A stretch of 64,000 nucleotides of DNA from Acidobacteriota bacterium (GTDB taxonomy: Bacteria; Acidobacteriota; Terriglobia; Terriglobales; Acidobacteriaceae). The stretch lies in the NCBI GenBank assembly GCA_013289795.1, contig JABCZH010000005.1, positions 248,001 through 312,000 of the forward strand. Reading direction: 5' to 3'. A program made the translations under genes and the position numbers. Of the stretch, positions 1-8,453 are shown in pieces. How positions within the stretch are numbered: position 1 is the first letter of the stretch; each line of letters starts with the position of its first letter. The notes under the pieces are model-generated. The model was not told the DNA's origin and did no database searches. It saw nothing but the letters and a program-made list of their open reading frames with translations.

Positions 1-1095
1 GTCGCTGTAACTATAGAAGCGAGCCAGACGCTCCTCGTCTTCGGTTCCGTGGTAGTAAGAGCGCCAGTGAGTTGGATTGTGCAACATGGCTGCTTCGAGC
101 GCTTCTCTGACCTGAGAAATACGAACTGCCTTGCGACTTGCGAACAATTCCCGTTCGATTGCGCTGAGCGCGAAGACCGCCTCGCGAAACGCGAAGGTCA
201 GCCAGGGGCCCACTTTCAAGATTGCGAAATGGTCCTCCACCATTTGCTGAAGAGCTGTTGGCGACTGGTAATCGGTGGAATGAGCCTCGTAAGCCAGCGC
301 AGGATGCTCGGGCAAAGCAGACGAGAGCGCTGTTACTTTCTGACGGTCGTAATCGAAGATCACGCTGTCGCCGAACTCCACTCCGGGCTGCACCACCATC
401 CCGATCACCCTTTCCCAAGCCGGAGACACTCCCTGCTCTTCGAAGACCGCGCGGAAAGCCTCCAAGCTGTGCTGCACATTTGCGACCGGTGTGGCCACCG
501 GAGGCCGGCCTACGGCCGATTCGCCGCCGGGAACTGGAACTTCTGTACCGATGACGTAAAGAGGAGGCGCAGACCCCGCCGGCAGATCGGCGTGTGCACT
601 CTCCGCTGCCCGACATAGAATCGCTGCCCGGCGTGCGATGGTGCGCTCGTCCGGTCCGTCTTTTTCGTCATCGGCGCACGCCATGCTGGCGTCGAGATGA
701 ATCTTCCCGTATCCAGCCAGCACGCAGCAGCGAACCAGTTCACACGCCTTTTGCAGGGCCGCATCCGAGGCCTGTTCTCGCCAGGGGTACGGCCCCAGAT
801 GGTCACCGCCGAGCAGCACTCGCTCACTGGGCAGTCCAGCGCGCACTGCCGCAGAGTCAACAACCTTGGCGAATTGATCAGGCGTCTGCCCGGTGTAACC
901 GCCGAACTGATTCACCTGGCTCGACGTGGACTCAACCAGCAGGACGGATCCATCCTCGATGGCCTGCTGAATGGCCGCAGCGATGACACTGGGATGAGCC
1001 GAACACACGGCGTACACGCCCGCTCTTTCGCCGCGGCGATTGCGTTGGACAACTTGCCGCAATCGCTGGCTCGCATTGGCGCTCCGCGCTTCCAC
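1..1095 (-). CDS. gatZ: D-tagatose-1,6-bisphosphate aldolase subunit GatZ/KbaZ-like (partial, runs off left edge)
   Basis: I translated the reverse strand codon by codon from 1095 to 1 and found no stop. The protein opens with the family's N-terminal block (GVYAVCSAHPSVIAAAIQQA), then DGSVLLVESTSSQVNQFGGY, LLGGDHLGPYPW and the hallmark AYEAHSTDYQ. These are typical of the non-catalytic or chaperone-like subunit of class II tagatose-bisphosphate aldolase, normally about 420 residues, so roughly 55 residues lie beyond the window. The family acts with GatY/KbaY in cleavage of tagatose 1,6-bisphosphate during galactitol, N-acetylgalactosamine or galactose catabolism. The start is a GTG at 1095, chosen because it lies just ahead of the conserved N-terminus; no strong ribosome-binding site is visible. 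It follows the alpha-galactosidase remnant by 7 bases on the same strand, which fits a galactoside-use unit. Confidence 0.9.
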   Translation of the reverse strand, partial: MEARSANASQRLRQVVQRNRRGERAGVYAVCSAHPSVIAAAIQQAIEDGSVLLVESTSSQVNQFGGYTGQTPDQFAKVVDSAAVRAGLPSERVLLGGDHLGPYPWREQASDAALQKACELVRCCVLAGYGKIHLDASMACADDEKDGPDERTIARRAAILCRAAESAHADLPAGSAPPLYVIGTEVPVPGGESAVGRPPVATPVANVQHSLEAFRAVFEEQGVSPAWERVIGMVVQPGVEFGDSVIFDYDRQKVTALSSALPEHPALAYEAHSTDYQSPTALQQMVEDHFAILKVGPWLTFAFREAVFALSAIERELFASRKAVRISQVREALEAAMLHNPTHWRSYYHGTEDEERLARFYSYSD

Positions 1096-1102
1096 AGGTC
1101 GG

Positions 1103-2074
1103 TTACTCGGGCCGCGCCTCGAGCAGCAGATGTTGGTTGAACTCCACGGTAACGCTGGCCTTGGGACCGTGCACGCTCCCGAAATCTTTGTAGGTCACGT
1201 AATCGACGAGGTGATATGCGCGGTCCTCTAAACCGCGAAGTTCAACTCGTCCCGTCCAATGCCGGGCGAAGAACGCATAGTACATTTCCCCGCCTTTGCG
1301 GATCACGTGGGCCTCGGGACGGTCGAACCCGATGTCATAAAGACCGCCGAGATACTCTCCGCGCGAGAGCATTTTGTCTTTGTAAATGTGGACCCACTTC
1401 TCAAATAGCTTCTCCCGCTGCGGGGTCAGGTCTGAGGTGCTGCGCTTCTTCACCAGATTCGGCAGTACGAACTGGGTGCCGACCACTCCACCCACGCCCA
1501 CGGTGGAAGCGAAGTCGTTGGCGCCGTCGCTGAGCTCGACGTGGTCACCAAAATAGGGAACGTTGTCGCCCATAAGCGCTTTGAGGGTCTTTCCCTTGGA
1601 GCGAACCTGAAACGAACTCTCGGGATCGGAAGCCACTGACATATTGAAATGCGGCATAGTGAAGAAGGAATATGCAGTGCCGCAAGGGCAGAACTCAACC
1701 AAGGCGTCCGGTTTCACGCTCCGTGCCGTTTCGTACAACTCACGGAAGAAATCGGGCAGCGCTTCCAAAGAGTCTTCCGGCCGTTTGTGATGGTGCGCCG
1801 GGTTGTAGCAGGCCGGAACTCCATTCATGTGCTGGCCATCGAGCTTCAGGCCATCGAATCCCCACTCACCGAGGATCTTGCGCACCATCGCCTTGTGGTA
1901 CTCGACAACTTCGCGGTCTGCGGGGCACAGGTAGTCCGAGTTCCACCACGAAATCTTTCTCCTGTATCCGTCCTTGTTGAGCAACGCCCAATCGGGATGG
2001 TCTGGTTTACGTTGCACGGATTGGCGCTCTTTGGCCCAGATCGTCCTTGTCTTCCACCGAAAGAGTGTCTGGCT
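1103..2074 (-). pseudogene. alpha-galactosidase-like protein (clan GH-D), 5' truncated
   Basis: The frame is open from 2074 (just after an in-frame TAA at 2075-2077) to a TAA at 1103-1105. It reads like the C-terminal half to two thirds of a bacterial alpha-galactosidase. Visible features are WWNSDYLCPADREVV, the barrel strand GFDGLKLDGQ whose Asp is the likely nucleophile, FCPCGTA, and VASDPESS, a candidate acid/base region. Full-length relatives are usually 600-750 residues, but only about 320 codons are here, and the codons before the first possible start (GTG 2017) already look like coding sequence. The N-terminal domain is therefore missing, and the neighbouring plus-strand gene begins at 2114. 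It would hydrolyse terminal alpha-galactosides; as it stands it is probably inactive. The family is assigned from motifs; which GH family (36 or a relative) is uncertain. Confidence 0.65.
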
Positions 2075-2113
2075 TTAAAAGACCCTGCCGGGAACAATCG
2101 AGACTTTCTAAGA

Positions 2114-3241
2114 ATGTTCAGCCAGGAGGATGCTGCAGCAGGAATTGAGCAGGCTGCCATGCCCTTGAACGGGAAGATCGTTCCACTGGGAGTGGGTCTC
2201 TTTGCTCTGTTTTTGGTCGGAGCCCGCTGGATCGCGGGAGGGGTACCGGTACGCAGTTTGGGCGCCAGGAACTACGCCATCATTTTCCTCGTGCTCCTGG
2301 ACATTTGCTGCACCCTGGCGATAGTCGAGACCTGGCGGCTCTGCCAGGTATGGGAGGAGTTGCGACGACTCCTCGCGTTTCTCGATCGTCTGCCACTGAG
2401 GCGAACTTTGGCTGCACTCCGCGGCTTTTCCTGGGGAGGCGTGTGGAAGATGAGCGGGAATGTGCTGGAAGTGCGCTACAAAGTAATTTCTCGGCAAATG
2501 GAATGCATGAATCATACGATCGCCAGTCTGGAGGAAATCGCCAAGACGTCTTCCGATCCCGGTACCCACGATTCCCTGAAAGCTCTCACGAATATGCGCA
2601 ATGCAGGAACGACATTTGCCGGGTGGTATTCGACCAACTATGCGAATTCCCGCGCGGGAGATCTGAGCAGTTTTAGCAACTTTCAGGAGAGTATTGCATC
2701 CGCAAGCGGCACCCTGCTGACGAAATTACTCGTGCCGGCCTGGAAGATTGAGGAAGAGTCGTTGGTAGTCGGGATCACAAAGGAAGAGAAAGACGACGCT
2801 GCACAGAATCACCCGCCTCAGGCCAAGGAAAAGCACATTCAGAATGCTGAGGAATTTGTATGCTTGAACTACCTGGGTTTCATCCAGAATATCCTCGGTC
2901 GATTGCGAACGATGGCCGTGACCATCACACTGCTGTTAATAGTATCCACGGTTGCGACGTCCACGTATCCGTTTGACCCGCAACAGGCGCTGAGCGCAGT
3001 CTTGATCGTCCTTTTCGTTATTGTGGGTGTAGTAATTGTCAAGGTGTATGCGGATATGCACCGCGATGCCACGCTTAGCCATGTCACCAACACGAAGCCA
3101 GGAGAGTTGGGGACGGAATTCTGGTTCAAGATTCTTGGATTTGGTTTTGCCCCTCTGATTGGCCTGATGACTAGGATATTCCCAAGTATGACTGACTTTA
3201 TCTTCTCGTGGCTGCAGCCGGGCATCTCGTCCCTCAAGTAA
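2114..3241 (+). CDS. multi-pass membrane protein of unknown function, possibly missing its N-terminus
   Basis: I do not recognise a named family. From ATG 2114 (alternative ATG 2159) the product is about 375 residues. Two hydrophobic segments lie near the N-terminus (IVPLGVGLFALFLVGARW and YAIIFLVLLDICCTLAIVET), followed by a roughly 200-residue soluble, mainly helical region rich in charged residues. Two more membrane segments follow near residues 265-315 (TMAVTITLLLIVSTVAT and ALSAVLIVLFVIVGVVIV), then a short tail with another hydrophobic stretch. The first membrane segment begins almost at the start codon with no clear ribosome-binding site. The gene faces the truncated alpha-galactosidase across about 40 bases. 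Either the protein is short by nature, or its 5' end was lost in the same rearrangement that removed the alpha-galactosidase N-terminus. Confidence 0.6.
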   Translation: MFSQEDAAAGIEQAAMPLNGKIVPLGVGLFALFLVGARWIAGGVPVRSLGARNYAIIFLVLLDICCTLAIVETWRLCQVWEELRRLLAFLDRLPLRRTLAALRGFSWGGVWKMSGNVLEVRYKVISRQMECMNHTIASLEEIAKTSSDPGTHDSLKALTNMRNAGTTFAGWYSTNYANSRAGDLSSFSNFQESIASASGTLLTKLLVPAWKIEEESLVVGITKEEKDDAAQNHPPQAKEKHIQNAEEFVCLNYLGFIQNILGRLRTMAVTITLLLIVSTVATSTYPFDPQQALSAVLIVLFVIVGVVIVKVYADMHRDATLSHVTNTKPGELGTEFWFKILGFGFAPLIGLMTRIFPSMTDFIFSWLQPGISSLK

Positions 3242-3382
3242 CTGATCGATTTTGCCGGGCTGCCCTTCGAGGAAGCTATACCGAGAATGGTGCGGAGGGG
3301 AAGTTGCCACTGAAGCCGACAAATTGTCGTTGATTGCGCAGCGCGGATTGGCTGCCCAACACTAACCCGCCCGATCTGACTG

Positions 3383-5917
3383 TCACGATCCGCTATAGAG
3401 CTGAAAAGGGGCCCAGTAAAACGGTTTGCGGAACGAACTGCCGGAATGAAGCAAGGAAAGCTTGGCCTTGCGGAGCGCGACGTCGGGACTCTCTCCCTTG
3501 TTCAATTCTTCATAAAACTGATCCATCAGTTGCCCGGTGGAGACGTCACTCGCCTCCCACAGGGCAGCGATCACGTTGTGGGCGCCGGCTCGGAGGAACG
3601 CCCAGGAGAGCCCTACTAGGCCCTCGCCCGAATACGCGCGCGTGCCGGCGCCGTAGCAAGCCGAGATCGTAACCAAATCGGCTCGCACCGGGTGCTGAAT
3701 GATGTCACGGGCGTAGAGCTTGAAGGAGTCGCTACCGCTGCTGTTCTTGGACAACACAATGGCGGAGTCCAGAGGGCTTAACCGGCTGGCAATTCCATGC
3801 GCCACAAAATGGATGTAGGAGAACTGTTCCGGGTTGCTGGCCAGATACGCCACCGGGGTAGCCTGATCGCGCTGAAATGCCCGTTGCTGCGCAAGCGGGA
3901 AGTGTTTCGCGACACTTTCCATCTCGGCAGCAGCGTTCCGCAGCTCGGGATAATCCTGGCTGGGAGCGACGGTGTTGCCGAAGAGAAGCAGGCGGCGGGC
4001 GCGTTTCTCTTTCCCGGCATGCCACGCGCCCAGCAGCCGCAACGAACTGGCGTTCGCAATCGTGATGTCTTCAAGCCAGTAGTGCAACCTCGGTTCGGAG
4101 ACGAGCAGCGTCTCGAAATTCAAGCTGTTCATGCCACCATCGGGGATGATGAAGACCTTTCCATCCTTGGGCAGCAAAGTTCGCGCCGGCGCGATCAGCA
4201 TGCGATAAAGAGAGCACCCATCGTCATTGGCGGTGTCGAGAACGTCTTGCGGTCCGTTAAGAGCTTTACGATACCTTTGCATGGCCGCTTCAATTTCGAA
4301 GGCAGCAGGAAGCGAAAACAAACTGACCCTTTTCGGTGTGATCGCCCATAGGTACGACTGTTTGTCCCCCAGCCAATAGAAGAGGATTGTGCCTCCAGTT
4401 CGCCGCGCCACTGCGCGAGCGTCCAAGAGATCAGGTTTGAATGAGGTTCCTTTCTGAAGCAATCCCAATCCTTCGGCCAGAGTGCGGCCGCGGCTGTAGT
4501 CGGCAACCTGCAGTGCCTCGTGCTGCTTGCCCTGGGCCAGGAGGAATCGGATGTAGTCGTCGTAGATGCGGGAGGCATTACTAAGAAAAGGCAGCCGGGA
4601 GTCTTCGTGCCGGAGTTCGGAGCGGGCAGTCTCGAAGGTACTCAGGGCGGTGCGATATTCCCGATCCGCCAAGACCGACTGGGTTCTGTCTTCGTAGAGC
4701 CTGGCAAGAGATCGTTCCGCCTCCCACTTGAGAAACACTGGAGTATCTTGAGCCTGCGCCACTTGTCGGAATGCCCCCTCGGCAGCAACAGTATCGTGTT
4801 GTTGGGCGGCGACCCGTCCCTGCACCAACAGCGGATAGACCTCGTCACGTCCGTTGCGATCCTCTCGCGCTTTGGAAAGCGCCTCGTTCGCGTAGTGCAT
4901 CGCATCTTGTAGCTTGCCGGTTTGCTGGAAGACAAACGCCAGAGCAATCAGAGAGTTGATGACGTCTTCTCTGCTATTGATTGACTGTGCCTGCTTAAGC
5001 GACTGCTGGAAGGATTGCTCGGCAATGGCCAATTTGCCGGCGTCCATGTAAATGTACCCGGCGTTTGTGAGCCACTTAATTTGGTCGGTCATGTCCCCAA
5101 GCTTCTCCGCTTGCTTTTCCGCCTCGACGAACATGTCCTCAGCTTTTTCGGAGTCTCCGAGTTTGTAGTAGGCCCAGCCTATGTTGCCCAGTGCTTTTTG
5201 CGCGACATCAGGAGCGCCCCGCTCCCCAGCAATTCGACGAGCGGCATTAGACCAGTCCAGCGCCTCATCGAAGTGAGTCTGCTCGTTCGCCGACCAGCTC
5301 AGATCCAGCAATGCATCAGCTTCCCAGAGTTGATCGCCGCTGGCCCGCGCCGAAACCAGAACCCGCTCGAAGTAGACTTGGGCTTCGGAATAGTGACTTC
5401 GTGCCATCTCCAGCGTCCCCAGTGCTGTGTCTACATCTGCGCACCCCGGATAGTTCTTAGCGGCACACAGCCTTTCCGCTTCTTCGAGCTTCTGTGCTGC
5501 CTCGGAGAACCGGTGCAACGACGTGTAAGCGAGACCCTCCCAGCGCCGTTTTTCTACGGCCAGTTCGCCGGTGGGCAAGTCGACTGGCTCGGAAGCCAGC
5601 ACCTTTACCACTTCGTCGTACATGCCCCGCTGGTACAGAGCCCTTGCTTTCAGCACCGTGAACTTCGAGGCCCACTCTGGGCTGACGTTGTGGAACCGCT
5701 CGTAGCCTCTCTCTGCTTCTTTCCACCCCGCCACTAGATCGCCTTGGCTGACGGTCTGCTCCGCATGCTCGAACGCGGCCCGGGGATCGCCGCGGGTGCA
5801 GGCCGATAGGTAGGCGAAAATCAGAACTAGCGAAGTTCGTCTTAGCGCTGGCGATTTGGAGCAAGCTCCCCGTTCGACCTTCGGGTTGGTATCCCGGTTC
5901 TTGGGTCTGCAGAGCAT
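3383..5917 (-). CDS. TPR-CHAT caspase-like lipoprotein
   Basis: About 844 residues from ATG 5917. The chosen start gives a lipoprotein signal: basic residues, the hydrophobic run SLVLIFAYLSA and a lipobox with the lipidated Cys near residue 40 (LSAC). The longer frame upstream has no signal-like feature. Residues about 45-480 are tandem TPR helices (for example ALGNIGWAYYKLGDSEKAED). The last 250 residues are a CHAT domain, a caspase-like fold, with HFVAHG (His about 707) and VTISACYGAG (Cys about 754) as the predicted catalytic dyad, followed by GLVGLSWAFLRAGAHNVIAA. It is the last gene of a minus-strand run behind an ECF sigma factor, an anti-sigma factor and an unknown protein, with a 233-base gap holding a strong hairpin. 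The inferred role is an envelope-anchored protease triggered through the TPR region; its substrate is unknown. Confidence 0.85.
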   Translation of the reverse strand: MLCRPKNRDTNPKVERGACSKSPALRRTSLVLIFAYLSACTRGDPRAAFEHAEQTVSQGDLVAGWKEAERGYERFHNVSPEWASKFTVLKARALYQRGMYDEVVKVLASEPVDLPTGELAVEKRRWEGLAYTSLHRFSEAAQKLEEAERLCAAKNYPGCADVDTALGTLEMARSHYSEAQVYFERVLVSARASGDQLWEADALLDLSWSANEQTHFDEALDWSNAARRIAGERGAPDVAQKALGNIGWAYYKLGDSEKAEDMFVEAEKQAEKLGDMTDQIKWLTNAGYIYMDAGKLAIAEQSFQQSLKQAQSINSREDVINSLIALAFVFQQTGKLQDAMHYANEALSKAREDRNGRDEVYPLLVQGRVAAQQHDTVAAEGAFRQVAQAQDTPVFLKWEAERSLARLYEDRTQSVLADREYRTALSTFETARSELRHEDSRLPFLSNASRIYDDYIRFLLAQGKQHEALQVADYSRGRTLAEGLGLLQKGTSFKPDLLDARAVARRTGGTILFYWLGDKQSYLWAITPKRVSLFSLPAAFEIEAAMQRYRKALNGPQDVLDTANDDGCSLYRMLIAPARTLLPKDGKVFIIPDGGMNSLNFETLLVSEPRLHYWLEDITIANASSLRLLGAWHAGKEKRARRLLLFGNTVAPSQDYPELRNAAAEMESVAKHFPLAQQRAFQRDQATPVAYLASNPEQFSYIHFVAHGIASRLSPLDSAIVLSKNSSGSDSFKLYARDIIQHPVRADLVTISACYGAGTRAYSGEGLVGLSWAFLRAGAHNVIAALWEASDVSTGQLMDQFYEELNKGESPDVALRKAKLSLLHSGSSFRKPFYWAPFQLYSGS

Positions 5918-6080
5918 GGCCGGTCCGGTTGCTGATAGGATTTTAGCCTGAAAGGTGGGAAAAACGATTGCCACAATAGGGGACGATTGGACGTCGATGG
6001 GAAGCCGTATTAAACCGGATTCAGCGTGGCTGTTTTTTCCTGGATAGGGCGCACGAGGTGGCCTGTTTGCAGAGATTGCA

Positions 6081-6114
6081 GTGTGCGGGAACAGCCGAGG
6101 GCTGTTCCGCACAC
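6081..6114. repeat. long perfect-arm hairpin in the gap before the TPR-CHAT gene
   Basis: GTGTGCGG and AACAGCC pair with GGCTGTT and CCGCACAC around a GAG loop: 15 base pairs with a single bulged G. It lies in the 233-base gap between the 305-aa gene and the TPR-CHAT gene. No T-run follows on either strand, so it is not a standard intrinsic terminator. It could be an mRNA stability or processing element, an attenuator, or one copy of a dispersed palindromic repeat. Confidence 0.6.
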
Positions 6115-6150
6115 TTATCGGCTAGCGCGCGACCTTAGTGAAGCTCAGAT

Positions 6151-7068
6151 CTAAGGATGGTGCCCTCCCCCGCCGCTGCCTGTGCCGTTCGAATCCAGCG
6201 CGATAACATGGCCGCTTCCATGCGCGATGCACCCCAGTTCCATCCGGATCATGGTCAGATGGAACGAATACGTGTCGTGTTGTTGGGGGCCCGCCTGCGA
6301 AGCATGGTTCTGTGCCTGCTTACGATTCACTCTCAACTCGGCCAGGAAAATCCTCCCAAAGTTGGGAAGGTCGATCACGTGTCCGAACGAGATACCGGGA
6401 GCTCCCTCCACGCTGCTGACTAGTGAGCAGTTCGCGGTGTTCAAGCCGGGCTTGCTTTTATCCTGGAAGGCGGCAGCCTTGCTCCAACGGTATTGCTGGC
6501 TGGCCCACATGGGGAGGCCCTTTACCCCGTTTATGTTCTTATACTGGCCGGAGATCCTCCTGAAGACGCCGCTATCTTCAAAATACGATTTGTCGCCGGA
6601 GGGCTTGGGGCCGATAATGTCGAGACACGGTTCAATATCAACCTTGTGTCCAGCAATCCTCAGATTGTCGAAGCGAGTACCCAAGAACGTGACTGACGGC
6701 ACCTGGCCTTCGGGAAAAACAGGATGCTCGGTGGAAATCTGGCCCACCACGCGATCGGCGGTGATCACGTCAAGAATGTTAAGTCCCTCGACCACAGAGG
6801 TCGTCAGTGTCCTAAAGGCTTGGCCAGCCTTAGGGCTTTGGTGCCCCGCGACCTGCGTGTACCCCGACTCATAGGATATGATCCCTTCGAGGCGGAAAGG
6901 CAGTGCCGGTCTGAACTCGTATCCGCCGTCTTCGGGCAACTTCAGGACTTCGGGTTCGACTTCCTTTCTTAGCGGTTTTTCGATCTTCGCACTAAGAATC
7001 TCCGCCGCTGCGTGGAAGTGGTGGTGGAACAGATCGCTCACTGGCTGTGACTTCGGAAATGTTGCCAT
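6151..7068 (-). CDS. unknown 305-aa protein between anti-sigma factor and TPR-CHAT lipoprotein
   Basis: The start ATG 7068 is preceded by GAAGGAG at good spacing, which favours it over the upstream in-frame codon. No signal peptide, lipobox or membrane segment is visible. The N-terminus is rich in His (DLFHHHFHAAAEIL) and the C-terminus ends in a Gly/His tail (SGGGGHHP). The middle contains LPFRLEGIISYESGYTQVAG and VVEGLNILDVITADRVVGQI, and a patterned beta-rich body up to IFLAELRVNRKQ. I do not recognise a domain. It starts 23 bases after the anti-sigma gene and precedes the TPR-CHAT gene, so co-transcription with both is likely. A role as protease substrate, ligand sensor or third regulatory partner is inference from position only. 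Confidence 0.7.
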   Translation of the reverse strand: MATFPKSQPVSDLFHHHFHAAAEILSAKIEKPLRKEVEPEVLKLPEDGGYEFRPALPFRLEGIISYESGYTQVAGHQSPKAGQAFRTLTTSVVEGLNILDVITADRVVGQISTEHPVFPEGQVPSVTFLGTRFDNLRIAGHKVDIEPCLDIIGPKPSGDKSYFEDSGVFRRISGQYKNINGVKGLPMWASQQYRWSKAAAFQDKSKPGLNTANCSLVSSVEGAPGISFGHVIDLPNFGRIFLAELRVNRKQAQNHASQAGPQQHDTYSFHLTMIRMELGCIAHGSGHVIALDSNGTGSGGGGHHP

Positions 7069-7091
7069 ATCGATTGCTCCTTCGTTTGAGA

Positions 7092-7769
7092 TCACTTCTG
7101 GATCTTAAGTTCAACTGAAGTACGACCGATTTCCTGGTTTTCGCCCGTCGCAGAGGTTCCCCGTAGTGCCAAAATGTAAGTGCCCGATCCCCGATTCGTT
7201 CCTGGCACCTGGACTGGCCACGTATCTTCGGCCAAGTTTGCGGGGATCGTGAGCGACCACTCCAGCTTTCCCGCAGGGTTATACAGATCAGCGATGTAAC
7301 GTGCGTAGCGGCTGTCGGGAGGAATATTCAAAAAGAGCAGGAAACTCCCTCCTTGTGGTACCTCGATCACAGGAGCGTTCGTACCGCGGAGTCTCATCCT
7401 TAGCGATGCCCATGGCAAAACCCGTGGGCGATTGCCCGCCTGTTTCAGTCGCGGATACGTGACAAGATTCTGATAGCCCACCAGTGCCAAGAGTAAGGCC
7501 AATGCGGGCACTGCAAAACTGGGACGCAACCAAACGACCCATCCCGCCTTCACGGGAACCGGAGCAGGTAGTTGCGCAGCATTTGTCCCGCGGTTCTCCG
7601 CAAACAGGGTCTTGCTCTGCTCCACGAATATCGAGGCGGCTCGCACATCGAGTGCGCACTCCGGACAGCCAAAAAAGTGCTCTTCGAACTCATCCTGCTT
7701 CTCAGGATCCAGTTCATGGAGTAGATACCGCTCCGTCATTTCTCGCCGAACCACCTCATCGTGGTCCAT
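7092..7769 (-). CDS. zinc-finger anti-sigma factor (membrane anchored)
   Basis: 225 residues from ATG 7769, preceded by GGGAG. The cytoplasmic N-terminus carries a zf-HC2-type zinc site EEHFFGCPECA (His31, Cys35, Cys38), the hallmark of anti-sigma domains that hold ECF sigma factors. A single membrane segment follows (FAVPALALLLALVGYQNL, about residues 84-101). The remaining 120 residues are a beta-rich, probably extracytoplasmic domain (VPQGGSFLLFLNIPPDSRYA), as in many Acidobacteria anti-sigma proteins. It starts about 50 bases after the ECF sigma gene, the usual order for a sigma/anti-sigma pair. In the resting state it should tether the sigma factor at the membrane; release could be by proteolysis or by a signal sensed outside. 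Confidence 0.88.
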   Translation of the reverse strand: MDHDEVVRREMTERYLLHELDPEKQDEFEEHFFGCPECALDVRAASIFVEQSKTLFAENRGTNAAQLPAPVPVKAGWVVWLRPSFAVPALALLLALVGYQNLVTYPRLKQAGNRPRVLPWASLRMRLRGTNAPVIEVPQGGSFLLFLNIPPDSRYARYIADLYNPAGKLEWSLTIPANLAEDTWPVQVPGTNRGSGTYILALRGTSATGENQEIGRTSVELKIQK

Positions 7770-7817
7770 TCGCTAAATTCTCCCTCATAGAGTAGTGAGC
7801 CTTCGTACGCCAACGTT

Positions 7818-8453
7818 TCAAAGCAGTTGGGCTCTAGCCTCCGACGGCGGATCGCCATCCATGTGACTGAAATACAATGACTTGAATGATTGCTTCGCGC
7901 GATGCAGTAGCACTCGCAGATAGTCTCGGTCTACACCAAAGTCACGACATACCTCATCTTTATTTCGCTCCTCAAGAAAAACTTCGCGCAGCAATCGCTG
8001 GTCGCGTTCAGAAAGTTTCTCGAGGACCCGCCGGACCTTTTCACCCAATTCCTTTGCCGAGAGAGCGCCGAACAGATCAGCCGACTCATCGGGGAAATCC
8101 TTCTTTTTCTCATCTTCAAAGGAACTGGCGCGAGGGGTAGCTCGGTAGTGCTCCAGCAAGACGTTTCCACAAGTGGAGTTCACAAACGAGCCCAAGCGCT
8201 CCGGATGCAGAATCTTTCCATCCCGCAGAGACGTCAACACCCGCGCAAACGTTTCCTGACGCACATCCTGGAGTGCTTCCCGCGAGCGCAGCCGAGAGCG
8301 CAGTTTGATCTGCATGAGTTCGCCGAAATAGGCGACAAAGTGTTCCTGGGTACGAAAGTCGCCCGCCCGCAGGCGCTCGACATAGGCCTCGTCAAAGGAC
8401 TGAAATTGCAAGAGCTTGCCCCGCGGACTCGGAAACGGCAGACAGTATAGCAC
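7818..8453 (-). CDS. ECF-type RNA polymerase sigma factor
   Basis: About 211 residues from GTG 8453. A longer in-frame start at 8579 adds a Pro/Ser-rich leader that does not look like sigma factor sequence. Region 2 is visible as FVAYFGELMQIKLRSRLRSR with ALQDVRQETFARVL, the DxxQETFxRV helix that contacts the -10 element and core polymerase. Region 4 is visible as LEKLSERDQRLLREVFLEER then CRDFGVDRDYLRVLLHRAKQ, the helix-turn-helix that reads the -35 element. The C-terminus extends with FKSLYFSHMDGDPPSEARAQ. It heads the minus-strand cluster with the anti-sigma factor, unknown protein and TPR-CHAT lipoprotein, and probably directs their transcription. Start choice is the main uncertainty. Confidence 0.88.
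   Translation of the reverse strand: MLYCLPFPSPRGKLLQFQSFDEAYVERLRAGDFRTQEHFVAYFGELMQIKLRSRLRSREALQDVRQETFARVLTSLRDGKILHPERLGSFVNSTCGNVLLEHYRATPRASSFEDEKKKDFPDESADLFGALSAKELGEKVRRVLEKLSERDQRLLREVFLEERNKDEVCRDFGVDRDYLRVLLHRAKQSFKSLYFSHMDGDPPSEARAQLL

Noticed and set aside
11-616. A 201-codon minus-strand frame inside the left-edge gene
   Set aside because: It is in a different frame from the GatZ/KbaZ-like gene, whose frame contains all the family motifs and has no stop from 1095 to 1. The 201-codon frame is Ser/Arg-rich shadow sequence.
1649-2113. N-terminal extension of the membrane protein at 2114-3241
   Set aside because: It lies antisense to the alpha-galactosidase-like coding sequence and has no membrane or domain character, so the start was placed at 2114.
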